64,000 bases of DNA. It comes from Sphingobacteriaceae bacterium (GTDB taxonomy: Bacteria; Bacteroidota; Bacteroidia; B-17B0; Aurantibacillaceae). The stretch covers positions 558,001 through 622,000 of the forward strand of contig JADJLA010000001.1 of the NCBI GenBank assembly GCA_016705695.1, given 5' to 3'. Positions 14,081 through 23,506 of the stretch are shown here, piece by piece. Each line of letters starts with the position of its first letter. Position 1 is the stretch's first letter. The notes under the pieces are model-generated. The model did not search any database. It saw nothing but the letters and a program-made list of their open reading frames with translations, and was not told the DNA's origin. The translations under genes and the position numbers were made by a program.

Positions 14081-14641
14081 TTACAATTCGGCGCGAATGC
14101 GGCTCAATGTTTCTTGTGTGATTCCCAAGTAAGTAGCTATTTGTCCTAACGATGCACGTTGCAGCAGACTAGGGTTCTTTGAAAGTAAATTTTGATAGCG
14201 TTCTTTGGCCGATCTAAATTGAATATTCAAAAAACGTTCTTCGAGTTTAATATAATAGTTCTCGGTAATGATTCTTCCAATGCGTTCGGTCTCCGGAAAT
14301 TTCTTGTAAAGATCCTGCAGATCGGCGTGGCTAATTTGAATAAGCTGGCAATCTTCCAAAGCTTCAATTGTTTCGGGCGAAGGTTCGTTGGTAATAAAAG
14401 AGTAGAACGAAGTTGCAAATTCTTCTTGCTGAGCGAACCAATTGGTTATTTCTTTTCCCTCATCATAATAGTAACCACGCACTAAACCCTTTTGAATAAA
14501 AAATAAATTACGGCAACGTTCTTTATGGTTTACCAGAATAGTATTTTTAGAAACGTTTATTTCTTTGGCGATAGAATTGATCTCACCTTCCAATGTTTTA
14601 GAGATAGAAATGATCTGTGATAAATGTTGAAGTAAAAGCAC
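14081..14641 (-). CDS. Crp/Fnr-family transcriptional regulator
   Basis: A 186-residue protein with an N-terminal cyclic-nucleotide-binding-type beta-roll (NTILVNHKERCRNLFFIQKGLVRGYYYDEGKEITNWF) and a shortened C-terminal winged helix (LGQIATYLGITQETLSRIRAEL). This size class is common in Bacteroidota. No cysteine cluster of the FNR type is visible, so oxygen sensing by an iron-sulfur cluster is unlikely. The start used is GTG. The next minus-strand gene upstream, an outer-membrane protein, ends 6 bp before it, so the two may be co-transcribed. Confidence 0.88.
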   Translation of the reverse strand: MLLLQHLSQIISISKTLEGEINSIAKEINVSKNTILVNHKERCRNLFFIQKGLVRGYYYDEGKEITNWFAQQEEFATSFYSFITNEPSPETIEALEDCQLIQISHADLQDLYKKFPETERIGRIITENYYIKLEERFLNIQFRSAKERYQNLLSKNPSLLQRASLGQIATYLGITQETLSRIRAEL

Positions 14642-14646
14642 AAGTT

Positions 14647-15519
14647 TTATTTGTTTGGCCTTACATTTATTTTTACGCTGTTCGCTTTAGTTCCACTGCT
14701 TCTTCCACCGCCGCCCCAGGTTGTTCCGCTTGAACGGCAAGTTCTGCTGCTTCGCGTACAGTCGTTATCAGAATTATCATCATCAATAATAAATGTAAAT
14801 CCTACTTTTAAAATGAACATATCTTTAGGCGTATTTATTTTTTGAGCAATAATGTTTCCATTATCAACACGGGCGCGTGCAATATCAGTTATTTCTCCAA
14901 ACTTATTAGAGCTTGTTATCATTAATCCTGTATTGAATCTTACATTTGGACTTAGATAAACCAAAAAACCTGCGGCACCACCATAGCAAAACTGATTACT
15001 CTTGGTTAAATTATCTGATGTTGATTCTTCATACTCTTCCTGTTTTTCAAGAGGTGTAATGCTCATTCCTGATCCAAAATAACGGTACCCTGCAAAAACA
15101 TCTACATAAGGTGTGAATTTTTTAGAGTAGGGTGTTGAAAAACGCGCCGTGAAATTTAAGCCCATGTTGTTTTGCGACAAGCGTACTTTAGCATCGCCAA
15201 GTTGAGGCGCACTTAAGGGAAGTGTGCCTAAATGTTTACGATCTAATTCGGCAAAATAAAAATCACCACCAACACGTAAATGAATTGGTAAGTATGGATT
15301 GATCATTCCTATTTTTTTACCAGGTGTAAATACGCCAAAGCCCATGCCCCAACCGCATTGTTTTAAGGGCACTGTTGCATATGCGTCTAAAGACCAGTAT
15401 TTATCCGCAAAATTAGTTGCAGGCAATTTTACCGGTGTAATTGTATTACTTGTTTGCGAAAATGAAAGCGTGCTTAGAAGAGTAAAGCAAGCAATAAAGT
15501 TTTTTAAGGTTGATTTCAT
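14647..15519 (-). CDS. Predicted outer-membrane protein, unknown function
   Basis: About 290 residues from the ATG at 15519, chosen because it opens a signal peptide (MKSTLKNFIACFTLLSTLSFSQ); an earlier Met at 15558 would put 13 polar residues before it. The mature part has repeated beta-strand blocks (KKFTPYVDVFAGYRYFGSGMSI, NVRFNTGLMITSSNKFG, MFILKVGFTFIIDDD) consistent with a beta-barrel, and the C-terminus is an odd Ser/Gly/Thr/Arg-rich tail (CTRSSRTCRSSGTTWGGGG). No named family recognised. Confidence 0.6.
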   Translation of the reverse strand: MKSTLKNFIACFTLLSTLSFSQTSNTITPVKLPATNFADKYWSLDAYATVPLKQCGWGMGFGVFTPGKKIGMINPYLPIHLRVGGDFYFAELDRKHLGTLPLSAPQLGDAKVRLSQNNMGLNFTARFSTPYSKKFTPYVDVFAGYRYFGSGMSITPLEKQEEYEESTSDNLTKSNQFCYGGAAGFLVYLSPNVRFNTGLMITSSNKFGEITDIARARVDNGNIIAQKINTPKDMFILKVGFTFIIDDDNSDNDCTRSSRTCRSSGTTWGGGGRSSGTKANSVKINVRPNK

Positions 15520-15665
15520 AGTTAGTGTTTTTACCTCTTCAAAATTATGAAATTGCAAGGGCTTTGTACACGAAATTTTATAAGTGGTAGGGCTAAAAGG
15601 GTTAAGTGGAAGGTGTTTTTGTGAACGAATGTTAAAAGGGTGTTTTTAGAGGCAGAAAGCGCGGA

Positions 15666-15735
15666 TGTCAGTTCTCGATACGATTTTGCAAGAGGCAGGC
15701 AAAAATCTCCCGATAGCTATCGGGACGAACTGACA
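15666..15735. repeat. Hairpin carrying the TCCCGATAGCTATCGGGA palindrome
   Basis: TGTCAGTT (15666-15673) pairs with AACTGACA (15728-15735), enclosing the 18-bp palindrome at 15708-15725. CTCGATAC (15674-15681) has an inverted partner GTATCGAG at 15789-15796. This fills the 300-bp gap between the outer-membrane protein gene and rdgB. Confidence 0.65.
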
Positions 15736-15819
15736 GGGATTAGGCCTTGTCATTTCGAGTAAAAAAATGCGCCTCTTTTCATTTTTTTGTATCGAGAAAT
15801 GAATTTTAGTTTTTTACCT

Positions 15820-16416
15820 CTATAGGCTAAGATACTCCACCAACTTCTTCACAGCAATTCCTCTATGCGAAATGCTATTCTTTGTTTCAAAATCTAACTC
15901 GGCAAATGTAGATCGGTATCCTTGTGGAATAAATAATGGATCATAACCAAAGCCATCTTTTCCGCGGGGCTCGTAAGCCATTGCCCCCTTAATGATACCC
16001 TCAAATTGTTGGTAGGAATTTTTATTTATAAACGCGATCACGGTTTTAAATTGTGCATTACGTTTGGTTTGCAGTTTTAATTCCGTTAGGAGTTTTTTAT
16101 TATTGGCCTCATCGTTTTTTGGTTCACCTGCATACCTTGCTGAGTAAACTCCCGGCGCCCAATTCAAAGCTTCCACTTCTAGGCCGCTATCATCTGCAAA
16201 TACGGCATCAATTTTTATTTCCGAAGGATGTTCTTTAAGATAATTCCAGATAAATTCCGCTTTTAGTTTTGCATTGCCTTCAATGGTAGCAGCAGTTTCT
16301 GCGATCTCTTCTGTAAAATTAATATCGCTTAAACCTAATAACTTAATATGAGCCGGCATTAAAGCCTGAACTTCTTTGATTTTATTTTTATTGGATGAGG
16401 CGAAAAGAAGATTCAT
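15820..16416 (-). CDS. rdgB: XTP/dITP diphosphatase (RdgB/HAM1)
   Basis: A 198-residue house-cleaning enzyme hydrolysing inosine and xanthosine triphosphates to monophosphates. Family motifs: LLFASSNKNKIKEVQALM at the N-terminus, FADDSGLEVEALNWAPGVYSARYAG in the middle, and KDGFGYDPLFIPQG with SHRGIA near the end. Length is typical. It is the last gene of the minus-strand group; the lptB gene upstream is separated by about 100 bp of repeated CCTTCGTG sequence. Confidence 0.96.
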   Translation of the reverse strand: MNLLFASSNKNKIKEVQALMPAHIKLLGLSDINFTEEIAETAATIEGNAKLKAEFIWNYLKEHPSEIKIDAVFADDSGLEVEALNWAPGVYSARYAGEPKNDEANNKKLLTELKLQTKRNAQFKTVIAFINKNSYQQFEGIIKGAMAYEPRGKDGFGYDPLFIPQGYRSTFAELDFETKNSISHRGIAVKKLVEYLSL

Positions 16417-16420
16417 TTTT

Positions 16421-16500
16421 CTTAGTGTCCTTCGTGTAAAAACTTAGTGTCCTTCGTGGTTTCTGTCTCTTTTTTAACCACGAAGGTCACAAAGAAGGAC
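16421..16500. repeat. Direct and inverted CCTTCGTG repeats
   Basis: CTTAGTGTCCTTCGTG occurs twice (16421-16436 and 16443-16458), and ACCACGAAGGTCAC with GAAGGAC at 16477-16500 is its inverted partner, giving a hairpin between rdgB and lptB. Confidence 0.75.
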
Positions 16501-16517
16501 GAAGTTCACGATGAGGT

Positions 16518-17243
16518 TTATTTCCTTAACTCAAAATTCTGCCCCAAATACACCTTACGTACTTGTTCATCATTAGCCAACTCTTCGGCAGTACCACTTT
16601 TAATAACGCTTCCTGAGTACAATAAATAGGCTCTATCGGTAATGCTCAATGTTTCGTGTACATTATGATCGGTAATTAAAATACCTATATTTTTTTCTTT
16701 TAATTTTCTTACAACGCCTTGGATATCTTCAACAGCAATTGGGTCAACACCTGCAAAGGGCTCATCCAACAGAATAAATTTTGGATCTGTTGCTAATGCC
16801 CTTGCAATTTCAGTTCTTCTGCGCTCGCCACCGCTTAATTGATCACCCAGATTTTTACGCACATGCTGCAAACCAAATTCATCCAGTAAGCTTTCTACTT
16901 TTAGTTCTTGTTCTTTTTTGGTGAGTTTTGTCATTTCTAAAACAGCACGCAAATTATCTTCAATGCTTAACTTTCTAAATACCGATGCTTCTTGCGGTAA
17001 ATAACCAACGCCCAATTGAGCGCGTTTATACATGGGTTCTTTGGTAATATCCAGATCGTTCAAAAAGATCTTTCCGCTATTTGGCCTGATCATTCCTACG
17101 ATCATATAAAAGGAAGTAGTTTTTCCGGCACCGTTTGGTCCAAGTAAACCAACGATCTCTCCTTGCTCAACTTGCACGCTTACATTGTTGGCAACCGTTC
17201 TGCTTCTATATTTTTTAACCAGGTTTTCTGAGCGTAGGATCAT
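16518..17243 (-). CDS. lptB: LPS export ABC transporter ATP-binding protein LptB
   Basis: A 241-residue ATPase that powers lipopolysaccharide extraction from the inner membrane with LptFG. Walker A GPNGAGKTT, Q-loop in GYLPQEASVF, signature LSGGERRR, Walker B FILLDEPFAGVDP and ITDHNV with switch His. The GYLPQEASVFRKLSIEDN segment is specific for LptB. Length typical. Located 46 bp after the DUF5686 gene on the same strand. Confidence 0.95.
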   Translation of the reverse strand: MILRSENLVKKYRSRTVANNVSVQVEQGEIVGLLGPNGAGKTTSFYMIVGMIRPNSGKIFLNDLDITKEPMYKRAQLGVGYLPQEASVFRKLSIEDNLRAVLEMTKLTKKEQELKVESLLDEFGLQHVRKNLGDQLSGGERRRTEIARALATDPKFILLDEPFAGVDPIAVEDIQGVVRKLKEKNIGILITDHNVHETLSITDRAYLLYSGSVIKSGTAEELANDEQVRKVYLGQNFELRK

Positions 17244-17288
17244 TGTATAAACTTCGTAAAAATTATTCTATTCAAACTCTAAAAATTG

Positions 17289-19763
17289 TTATAAGGTGAA
17301 CTGGAAGGTAAATTTAACCCCAAAATTATTGATAGACTTCGTATCTCTATAGGTTAAACGCCATAAAGCATCTACCCTAAACACTTTTAAAATATTCTCT
17401 ACACCTGCACTCGCCTCTACATAGGGTGTTTTGTCAAGTGTTTTGAGCGTGTAAGGGAAAATGAGTACGGTTTTATTCTTACTCTCCACACTTCCGTACA
17501 CACCTTTAAGGGTAACTACTTCTCGTAATTTAGCTTTTCTTAGTAATGGAAATTTATTAAAAAATAAACCATCAAAGTGGTGATAAATTCCTACAGCAAC
17601 AAATTGATCGCTGGCAAATTCATAGTAACGCATCATGTTATAAGCTTGCTCATCGTATATCAATGTTTCATTACCTCCATGTAATTCCATAAGTGGATAT
17701 GGAACGGTACCAAATATCTTTCCGCCTTCTAATGAAAAATCGGTATAACCAATGATAGGCGTGATACGAATACGATCGGTTAAACGCAAAGAGAGTTTGT
17801 GATAATCGTATTCGCCTTTAAATGCATTACGTAAACTTTTTGAGTAATTTAGTTGTATCACAGGCCAAGTTGTTCCAATGGATAAGCGGGTGAATCCTTC
17901 ACCAACATATTTTTCTTTCCATGCAAATCGTACATTAAAACGCGCTTCAGTATTATGTATGCTCTCTACAGGACCAATAGATCCATCGCGTTGATAACCT
18001 AAATATACTTGACTACCTATGGGGATAAATTGCCTTCCAACGATCGTAGCGCGCGTGATCAATCCCTGGAACCACTCGCGTTCGTACCATGCTTCGGCAA
18101 AATTTACACGCGTTAAACTTGTAAGAGGTGATGATCTGAATAAAGATGCCAAAACGTTATCTTGTGTATAACCATTGGTGCTTTGTCCTAAAATTTCATT
18201 ATCACTTTTGTAACGCATCCCTATAAGTTGGCGCGATGGTTTTTTTGTAACGAAGGATTTAAATCCTAAAGAATATTTCCATTTCTCATCTTTCAAACCA
18301 TAGGCTACATAGCCTGCTAGTTCATACCATTTACTGAACAGATCGCTGGTTCGTCCGCCAAAACGTAAACGTAAGCCTTCCAATTTATTATACGATACAA
18401 GATTAGTGTAGGGTCCAATCTCAAAATTATTGAACTTTTTATATCCCGCCACGGCTACATAAAAGATATCAACCCAAGTTTTGTAAACGGGTAATGATTG
18501 AATGGTGTCGATCATTTTAAAGATCTTTAATTCGCGCACCGACAAACTATCATGTCGGTTATTGGCCCAAAATTCATCACTACGTTTAGTGGCGCTATCT
18601 TCAATAGCAATAGCATCGCTAAACTCATAAAATTTATCTGTTTTGGGTTCATCAATTACAATATCCCGATAAGAAGTTGTTTTTCGTCCGTAAAAACCAA
18701 TAGAATTTTTTGTTGGTGCAAAATCAATTACCAACCTATCTTTTTTCATGATCCAGGTGCTATCAGTATAGGTATATTCCTGAATTACGGCAGCTGTATT
18801 GATAAAGTTAAGATTCGCATCCTTTGGCAAACTCATTTCCAAACGTTTGATACCCCAAGTGGTATCGGCTATCCAAATATTTCCGGCAAATGATAATTCT
18901 TGTACACGTTTTGGTTTAAATCTAATATGGTATACATAATGATTGTCTTGAAACAAACTATCCACCATGTAGAATTTATAATAGAATAACGCATTTTCCC
19001 CAATAGGACTCGGAATTTGTTTATTGAAGGCAACCACGTTATTATTATACACGTTAATCTTTTGATACATATCGCCTAATACTTGAGAAACACTGGCGTT
19101 TTCCATACCGGTGATCTTGCTAGCTTTGATCACTTCTTTTTTTCGTTCCGGATTACTCTTATAATAAAAGTCAGATAGGCTTTCAACAATAAAAAAGGGA
19201 AGTGACGGTTTTTCGCCGCTATTAGTGCTATCTACATTATCAAATACAAATTGTATAGGCTTGAATATTTTTTTCTCGCGCATTTCTTTTGGAATACGCG
19301 TAAGATCAAACTCCAATTTATTATAGGTTTCGTACTGGTACGACTTTAAGTTAGCGGGATTATTCTCTTCTTTATTTTTATTTGCGTTACGAATGATACG
19401 ATGTGCAGGATTTTCTCCCATGGTTACTACAACTTCATCCAACGAAACACCACCATCTTCTACCATGGGCATGTTTATCTCTTGTACTTTTAAACTCTTA
19501 TTTATTTTCCGCGCACAACGTTTATATCCTATATAACTTGAAATAAGTGAATCGCCCAAAACATTGGCTTTGATCACAAAATTTCCATCAAAGTCACTTG
19601 AGTTTCCGGTTTTGGTTCCTTTAATAATTACAGGAACAAAGGGTAAAGCTTCTTTAGTAGTGGCAACGTAGATCTTACCCTTAATGGTATACTCCTGGCT
19701 ATAAAGCGAATGAAGAGAATTGAGAAAAACAAAAAGTAATAGTAAAAACTTTTTTACCCACAT
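17289..19763 (-). CDS. DUF5686 outer-membrane protein with carboxypeptidase-like regulatory domain
   Basis: An 824-residue exported protein: signal peptide (KKFLLLLFVFLNSLHSLYSQ), a CarboxypepD_reg-like beta-sandwich at about 25-110 (TIKGKIYVATTKEALPFVPVIIKGTKTG, DFDGNFVIK), then a large beta-rich region and a C-terminal barrel ending YRDTKSINNFGVKFTFQFTL. The arrangement is that of the DUF5686 family, widespread in Bacteroidota and thought to be an outer-membrane barrel protein of unknown function. The domain pair without plug residues distinguishes it from SusC. It is upstream of lptB on the same strand, possibly co-transcribed. Confidence 0.87.
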   Translation of the reverse strand: MWVKKFLLLLFVFLNSLHSLYSQEYTIKGKIYVATTKEALPFVPVIIKGTKTGNSSDFDGNFVIKANVLGDSLISSYIGYKRCARKINKSLKVQEINMPMVEDGGVSLDEVVVTMGENPAHRIIRNANKNKEENNPANLKSYQYETYNKLEFDLTRIPKEMREKKIFKPIQFVFDNVDSTNSGEKPSLPFFIVESLSDFYYKSNPERKKEVIKASKITGMENASVSQVLGDMYQKINVYNNNVVAFNKQIPSPIGENALFYYKFYMVDSLFQDNHYVYHIRFKPKRVQELSFAGNIWIADTTWGIKRLEMSLPKDANLNFINTAAVIQEYTYTDSTWIMKKDRLVIDFAPTKNSIGFYGRKTTSYRDIVIDEPKTDKFYEFSDAIAIEDSATKRSDEFWANNRHDSLSVRELKIFKMIDTIQSLPVYKTWVDIFYVAVAGYKKFNNFEIGPYTNLVSYNKLEGLRLRFGGRTSDLFSKWYELAGYVAYGLKDEKWKYSLGFKSFVTKKPSRQLIGMRYKSDNEILGQSTNGYTQDNVLASLFRSSPLTSLTRVNFAEAWYEREWFQGLITRATIVGRQFIPIGSQVYLGYQRDGSIGPVESIHNTEARFNVRFAWKEKYVGEGFTRLSIGTTWPVIQLNYSKSLRNAFKGEYDYHKLSLRLTDRIRITPIIGYTDFSLEGGKIFGTVPYPLMELHGGNETLIYDEQAYNMMRYYEFASDQFVAVGIYHHFDGLFFNKFPLLRKAKLREVVTLKGVYGSVESKNKTVLIFPYTLKTLDKTPYVEASAGVENILKVFRVDALWRLTYRDTKSINNFGVKFTFQFTL

Positions 19764-19835
19764 AAGTTATAAAAATACGAATAAGTGCTTTATTAGCAAA
19801 CTCCAAAGAAGGCTTATTTTGCTAAATTTGTAATA

Positions 19836-20180
19836 ATGTATCATTGGCTTAAAATATATGATAGCTTTGAGGCCTTGGAGAACAATGTTTTAGCGGATAA
19901 AACAGAAGTGTTAGTATTAAAAGGGGAGCGCGTTTGTATAGCAAAAGGGAAGGGTGCGTTTTATGCGGTTCAAGAAAAATGCCCTCATAATGGAGCTTCT
20001 TTGCAACAAGGTTTTTGCACCGGCGAGGGAGAAATTGTTTGTCCGGTACACCGTTATAAATTCGATCTTAAGACCGGAAAAGCAACAGCCGGGGGCAGTT
20101 TTGCATTAAAAACGTATCCGTTGGAAATTAGAGAGAATGGCGTGTTTGTAGGAATTAAAGTTAAGTGGTGGGAAATGTAA
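19836..20180 (+). CDS. Rieske-type [2Fe-2S] ferredoxin
   Basis: A 114-residue small Rieske protein of the NirD/ferredoxin class. The cluster ligands are in C49-P-H51 and C69-P-V-H72 (CPHNGASL and CPVHRYKFDLKTG). No signal peptide. It should carry electrons for an oxygenase or reductase, but no partner enzyme is adjacent. Its TAA overlaps the ATG of the downstream HAD hydrolase (TAATG), so the two are translationally coupled. Confidence 0.92.
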   Translation: MYHWLKIYDSFEALENNVLADKTEVLVLKGERVCIAKGKGAFYAVQEKCPHNGASLQQGFCTGEGEIVCPVHRYKFDLKTGKATAGGSFALKTYPLEIRENGVFVGIKVKWWEM

Positions 20181-20809
20181 TGGCTGTAAAAAAAATAAAA
20201 AATATAATTTTCGATCTGGGTGGTGTGATCATTAATTTGGATACGGCGGCTACTATAAAGGGATTTGTTAATCTGGGGATAAATGATTTTGAGAATATTT
20301 ACAGTCAATTAGCACAAACTAATTTGTTCGATCAGTTTGATAAGGGTTTAATAACCGAAAATTATTTTTTTAATAGTATCAAAAATCAATTCGATCTTAA
20401 AAAGCCTTTGCACGATCTTGAAAAAGCCTGGAATGCCATGTTGCTTGATTTTCCAAAGCAAAGGTTAGACGCTCTAAAAAAGTACAAGGAAAGTCACCGT
20501 ACATTTTTATTGAGTAACACCAACGAAACACATATTCGCGAATTTCATAGAACGTTGCATCAAAGTTACGGGATGCGTAATCTGAACCAATTTTTCGAAA
20601 AGGTTTATTTTTCGTGTAGAGTAAATATGCGCAAACCTGATAAAGAGATCTTTGAATTGGTTTTAAAACAAAATCATTTAGATCCTGCCGAAACTCTTTT
20701 TATTGATGATACCATGCAGCATGTAGAAGGTGCGAAAAGGGCAGGGCTTCATGCTTCGTTAGTAAAAAAGGATGAAGAGTTTGAGGAGGTTTTGAAAAAG
20801 CTACTTTGA
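20180..20809 (+). CDS. HAD-superfamily hydrolase (IA-type phosphatase)
   Basis: About 209 residues from the ATG at 20180, which overlaps the Rieske stop; a Met at 20165 inside the Rieske gene is less likely. HAD motifs: NIIFDLGGVIINLD (motif I, two Asp expected at FDLGGV with Asp then Gly), FLLSNTNETH (motif II), KPDKEIF (Lys, motif III) and LFIDDTMQHVEGA (motif IV). It resembles YihX/alpha-phosphoglucomutase-like HADs. Substrate unknown. Its 3' end overlaps that of the convergent RmlD-like gene by 9 bp. Confidence 0.9.
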   Translation: MAVKKIKNIIFDLGGVIINLDTAATIKGFVNLGINDFENIYSQLAQTNLFDQFDKGLITENYFFNSIKNQFDLKKPLHDLEKAWNAMLLDFPKQRLDALKKYKESHRTFLLSNTNETHIREFHRTLHQSYGMRNLNQFFEKVYFSCRVNMRKPDKEIFELVLKQNHLDPAETLFIDDTMQHVEGAKRAGLHASLVKKDEEFEEVLKKLL

Positions 20810-21733
20810 AATATTCTTTAATTGCTCTTCCAACAAAGTGATCCCCTCTTCAAAACTATGAGGATCGTATCCAAGATCATTTTTAGCTTTATCAATAATA
20901 AATCCTGTATTTGGCGGACGTTTTGCAGGTTGTTTAATGTCAGCGCTTTTACTTGGTTTAATAAGCGACTTGTCCAATTTGTAATAATCCGCAACACGAT
21001 TTGCTAATTCTAAAATACTCATATAATCTTTTCCGCTAATATTATAGATGCCTGTGGCACCTTTATCGGCAATTAAAATGCAACCGTCGGCCAGGTCTTC
21101 GGCAAGAGTAGGCGTACGAAACTGATCGTCTACCACATTGATCACCTTTTTTTGTTCTAAATTCCCTTTTACCCAAAGTACAATATTACTGCGACTCATA
21201 TTGTCAACTATTCCGTAAACTAAAACAGTGCGAGCCATAGCCCATTTTAATTTGCTAGCCGTAACAATGTTTTCTGCCATTAATTTTGTTTCGGCATAAT
21301 AACTTAATGGATTTGGTTTTTCGCTTTCGTCGAGGGGACCATGTGTACCATCAAAAATAAAATCGGTGCTTAAATGAATATAATGTGGTTTGTAATTTGG
21401 GTCTTTTGCCATCAAACCTTCTAAAGCTTTTACCTGATATTCTACAGAGTTCGCATTCATTGCCAAAGCGCCTTCACGATCTGTTTCGCAAGCGTCAACA
21501 TTGGTCATAGCTGCGGTATTGATGATCACATCCGGTAAATATTTGGCAAGCACCGTTTCCACTTGAGCTTTGTTAGTTATATCCATCGATTCATAGATGT
21601 AACCATCCGTTTTTACCAAACGATTTTCTCCTCGCGCTGTTGCAATTAATTTGTAGTTGGGATTGTTGCAAAGCTTGTAAACTAATTTTTGCCCTAACAA
21701 ACCATTAGAACCGGTTATCAAAATTTTCCTCAT
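20801..21733 (-). CDS. RmlD-like dTDP-4-dehydrorhamnose reductase / SDR
   Basis: A 310-residue extended short-chain dehydrogenase. The N-terminal NAD(P) motif is ILITGSNGLLGQKL (TGxxGxxG). INTAAMTNVDACE and STDFIFDGTHGPLDE are RmlD-type signatures, and the catalytic YxxxK is Y-Y-A-E-T-K in LSYYAETKLMAE. It may reduce dTDP-4-keto-6-deoxyhexose or a related sugar, but no rhamnose pathway genes are nearby, so the name is by family only. It starts 1 bp after the DUF3109 stop, forming a two-gene unit. Confidence 0.9.
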   Translation of the reverse strand: MRKILITGSNGLLGQKLVYKLCNNPNYKLIATARGENRLVKTDGYIYESMDITNKAQVETVLAKYLPDVIINTAAMTNVDACETDREGALAMNANSVEYQVKALEGLMAKDPNYKPHYIHLSTDFIFDGTHGPLDESEKPNPLSYYAETKLMAENIVTASKLKWAMARTVLVYGIVDNMSRSNIVLWVKGNLEQKKVINVVDDQFRTPTLAEDLADGCILIADKGATGIYNISGKDYMSILELANRVADYYKLDKSLIKPSKSADIKQPAKRPPNTGFIIDKAKNDLGYDPHSFEEGITLLEEQLKNISK

Positions 21734-21734
21734 G

Positions 21735-22313
21735 TCAATCTTTTTTTAAATGAAGGCTAGCGCTTTTTTCTAATTGCTTGAACCATTCTTTACCATATTT
21801 GCGAATAAGCGGACCTTTTAGAAATTTATATATTGGTACATCCAGTTTTTCGCCACACTTACAAGCGGGCGCACATACATTCCATTTGCTGTAGTTTACG
21901 GCGTCGTATGTTTTGTATTTGCTAATTCTAATTGGATACAAATGACAGCTAATAGGTTTTTGCCAATCGATCTTTTTTTCCAGCCAGGCTTTTTCAATGG
22001 CGCACTTGGCAATTTTATTTTCATCAAAGTATACAAAAGCACATTCGGCTCCGGCACTCACTAATGTGGTGGTGTAATCTCCATCGCTATCAATAACGTA
22101 AGTTCCTTTTTTCTCTACCGCTTTAATTCCTTTGGGGACCATATAAGGTTTTACTTTGGTATAGATCTTATCAAGCACTGCTAATTCATCTTTATCTAAC
22201 GGAGCGCCGCTATCACCGGCTACGCAACACGCGCCTTTGCAAGCGTTAAGGTCGCACAAAAATTTTTTTTCGAGAATATCCTCCGAAATAAGCGTATTGT
22301 CTATTGCAATCAT
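21735..22313 (-). CDS. DUF3109 family cysteine-rich protein
   Basis: A 192-residue cytoplasmic protein with the DUF3109 pattern: KFLCDLNACKGACCVAGDSGAPL near the N-terminus, ECAFVYFDENKIAKCAIEKAW, PISCHLYPIRI and VCAPACKCGEKL. The nine or so cysteines recall YkgJ-type zinc- or iron-sulfur-binding proteins. Function unknown. It is the first gene of the pair with the RmlD-like reductase, a pairing that may be conserved but cannot be checked here. Confidence 0.9.
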   Translation of the reverse strand: MIAIDNTLISEDILEKKFLCDLNACKGACCVAGDSGAPLDKDELAVLDKIYTKVKPYMVPKGIKAVEKKGTYVIDSDGDYTTTLVSAGAECAFVYFDENKIAKCAIEKAWLEKKIDWQKPISCHLYPIRISKYKTYDAVNYSKWNVCAPACKCGEKLDVPIYKFLKGPLIRKYGKEWFKQLEKSASLHLKKD

Positions 22314-22405
22314 TTATCTGCAAATATACTGTAGATTTTGGTTTGTAATAGAAATCCTACAGTTATTTGTGGTTTCATTAAAGTACCTGTAAAATTAGTG
22401 TAAAA

Positions 22406-23206
22406 TTACTTTATGGCCATGTTTTGAGCCATAAATCCTCCTAAATGTTTCTCAAGGAGTAAACGGTACTTCACACCCGCTTTAAATGAAATAAAAAATT
22501 CACCGAATAATTTTTTATGTTCGCTTCCTTTAGGAAGTATAAAACTGAAAGTTTCTTTTGTTTGATCTAGACTTTTTTGAACCTTAAGGAATTTGTTCGG
22601 ATACTTTTTGAGATACATCCAAAAATCAATAGCATCTACATAACCAAAATAAAGAACGTTCTTTGCAATACTATTGAGAATTTCGATATCAGTATTCAAA
22701 AAACTTACTTTGAGATCATTTATATATAATTTTTTTATTTCAGCTACGCAACTATTAAGATTTGTTTTGTCAATGGTAAGCGCGGTCATATTTCCGAGCG
22801 CTCTTGTTATTTCAGTAGAATTCTTAGCTTTTACATCGGGAGCGTTGCCATTTGTAATACAAAAAGAAACGTTCTTAAGGAATGGCGCTGAGTATTCTAC
22901 ATCGGTTGTTTTTTCAAAGCCTGTGATGCAAGCCGCAAGCCCAATGCTTTTAGCGTCCTTTTTAATATCGTTAACTAGCGAAGTGTAATCGTCCTTTAAC
23001 TTGTAATCAATAGTTACATCTTTTTTCTTAACCGACTTTAACCACAAAACATATTCGTTCATGATCTCGATCTCTAAGCCTTTTGGCCCGGTAGAATCTT
23101 TGATCGCAAATGGAGCGTGAGAAATATAATTGATAGTAATGATTGATGATTGCGAATAAATGCAATTAAACACGAGTGTTAGGAATAGGATAATGGAGGA
23201 TCTCAT
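22406..23206 (-). CDS. Periplasmic solute-binding protein (family 3)-like
   Basis: A 266-residue exported protein: signal peptide (SSIILFLTLVFNCIYSQ), then the bacterial extracellular solute-binding fold (INYISHAPFAIKDSTGPKGLEIEIMNEYV; SIGLAACITGFEKTTDVEYSAPFLKNVSFCI; FGYVDAIDFWMYLKKYP; SFILPKGSEHKKLFGEFF). No transporter permease or ATPase is next to it, so it may be a sensory or orphan binding protein. Ligand unknown. Monocistronic. Confidence 0.85.
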   Translation of the reverse strand: MRSSIILFLTLVFNCIYSQSSIITINYISHAPFAIKDSTGPKGLEIEIMNEYVLWLKSVKKKDVTIDYKLKDDYTSLVNDIKKDAKSIGLAACITGFEKTTDVEYSAPFLKNVSFCITNGNAPDVKAKNSTEITRALGNMTALTIDKTNLNSCVAEIKKLYINDLKVSFLNTDIEILNSIAKNVLYFGYVDAIDFWMYLKKYPNKFLKVQKSLDQTKETFSFILPKGSEHKKLFGEFFISFKAGVKYRLLLEKHLGGFMAQNMAIK

Positions 23207-23418
23207 TTCAAGAAGTAAAAGTTCAAAAAAAGAAGGTCCATTTTATCTAAACTGAACAGGTTTATCATCAAGGCATTGTTAATTAAGTTGTTATTATGTG
23301 TTAACCGAAGTTGTTTTGGTAGACTTTTGGTGAGGCATATTTTTTTTAAAAATCACCAAAAGGCTTGTTCTGCTTGAACAGTAGGCACTCTAAACTTTTG
23401 TTATTTATTTGTATATAT

Positions 23419-23439
23419 ACCATATTTATGGTAATTTTG
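23419..23439 (+). promoter_or_regulatory. Promoter and inverted repeat before the suf operon
   Basis: The inverted repeat ACCAT-ATTT-ATGGT (23419-23432) is followed at once by TAATTTTG (23432-23439), which fits the Bacteroidota -7 box, 67 bp before sufA. The repeat overlaps the promoter and could be an iron- or cluster-responsive operator (an inference). The 300-bp gap upstream shows nothing else. Confidence 0.5.
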
Positions 23440-23506
23440 TGTAGAATTTAGAATTAATCTAAATAATGAATATTTCTTATATGTCTAATTATCAATTACT
23501 TGTAAA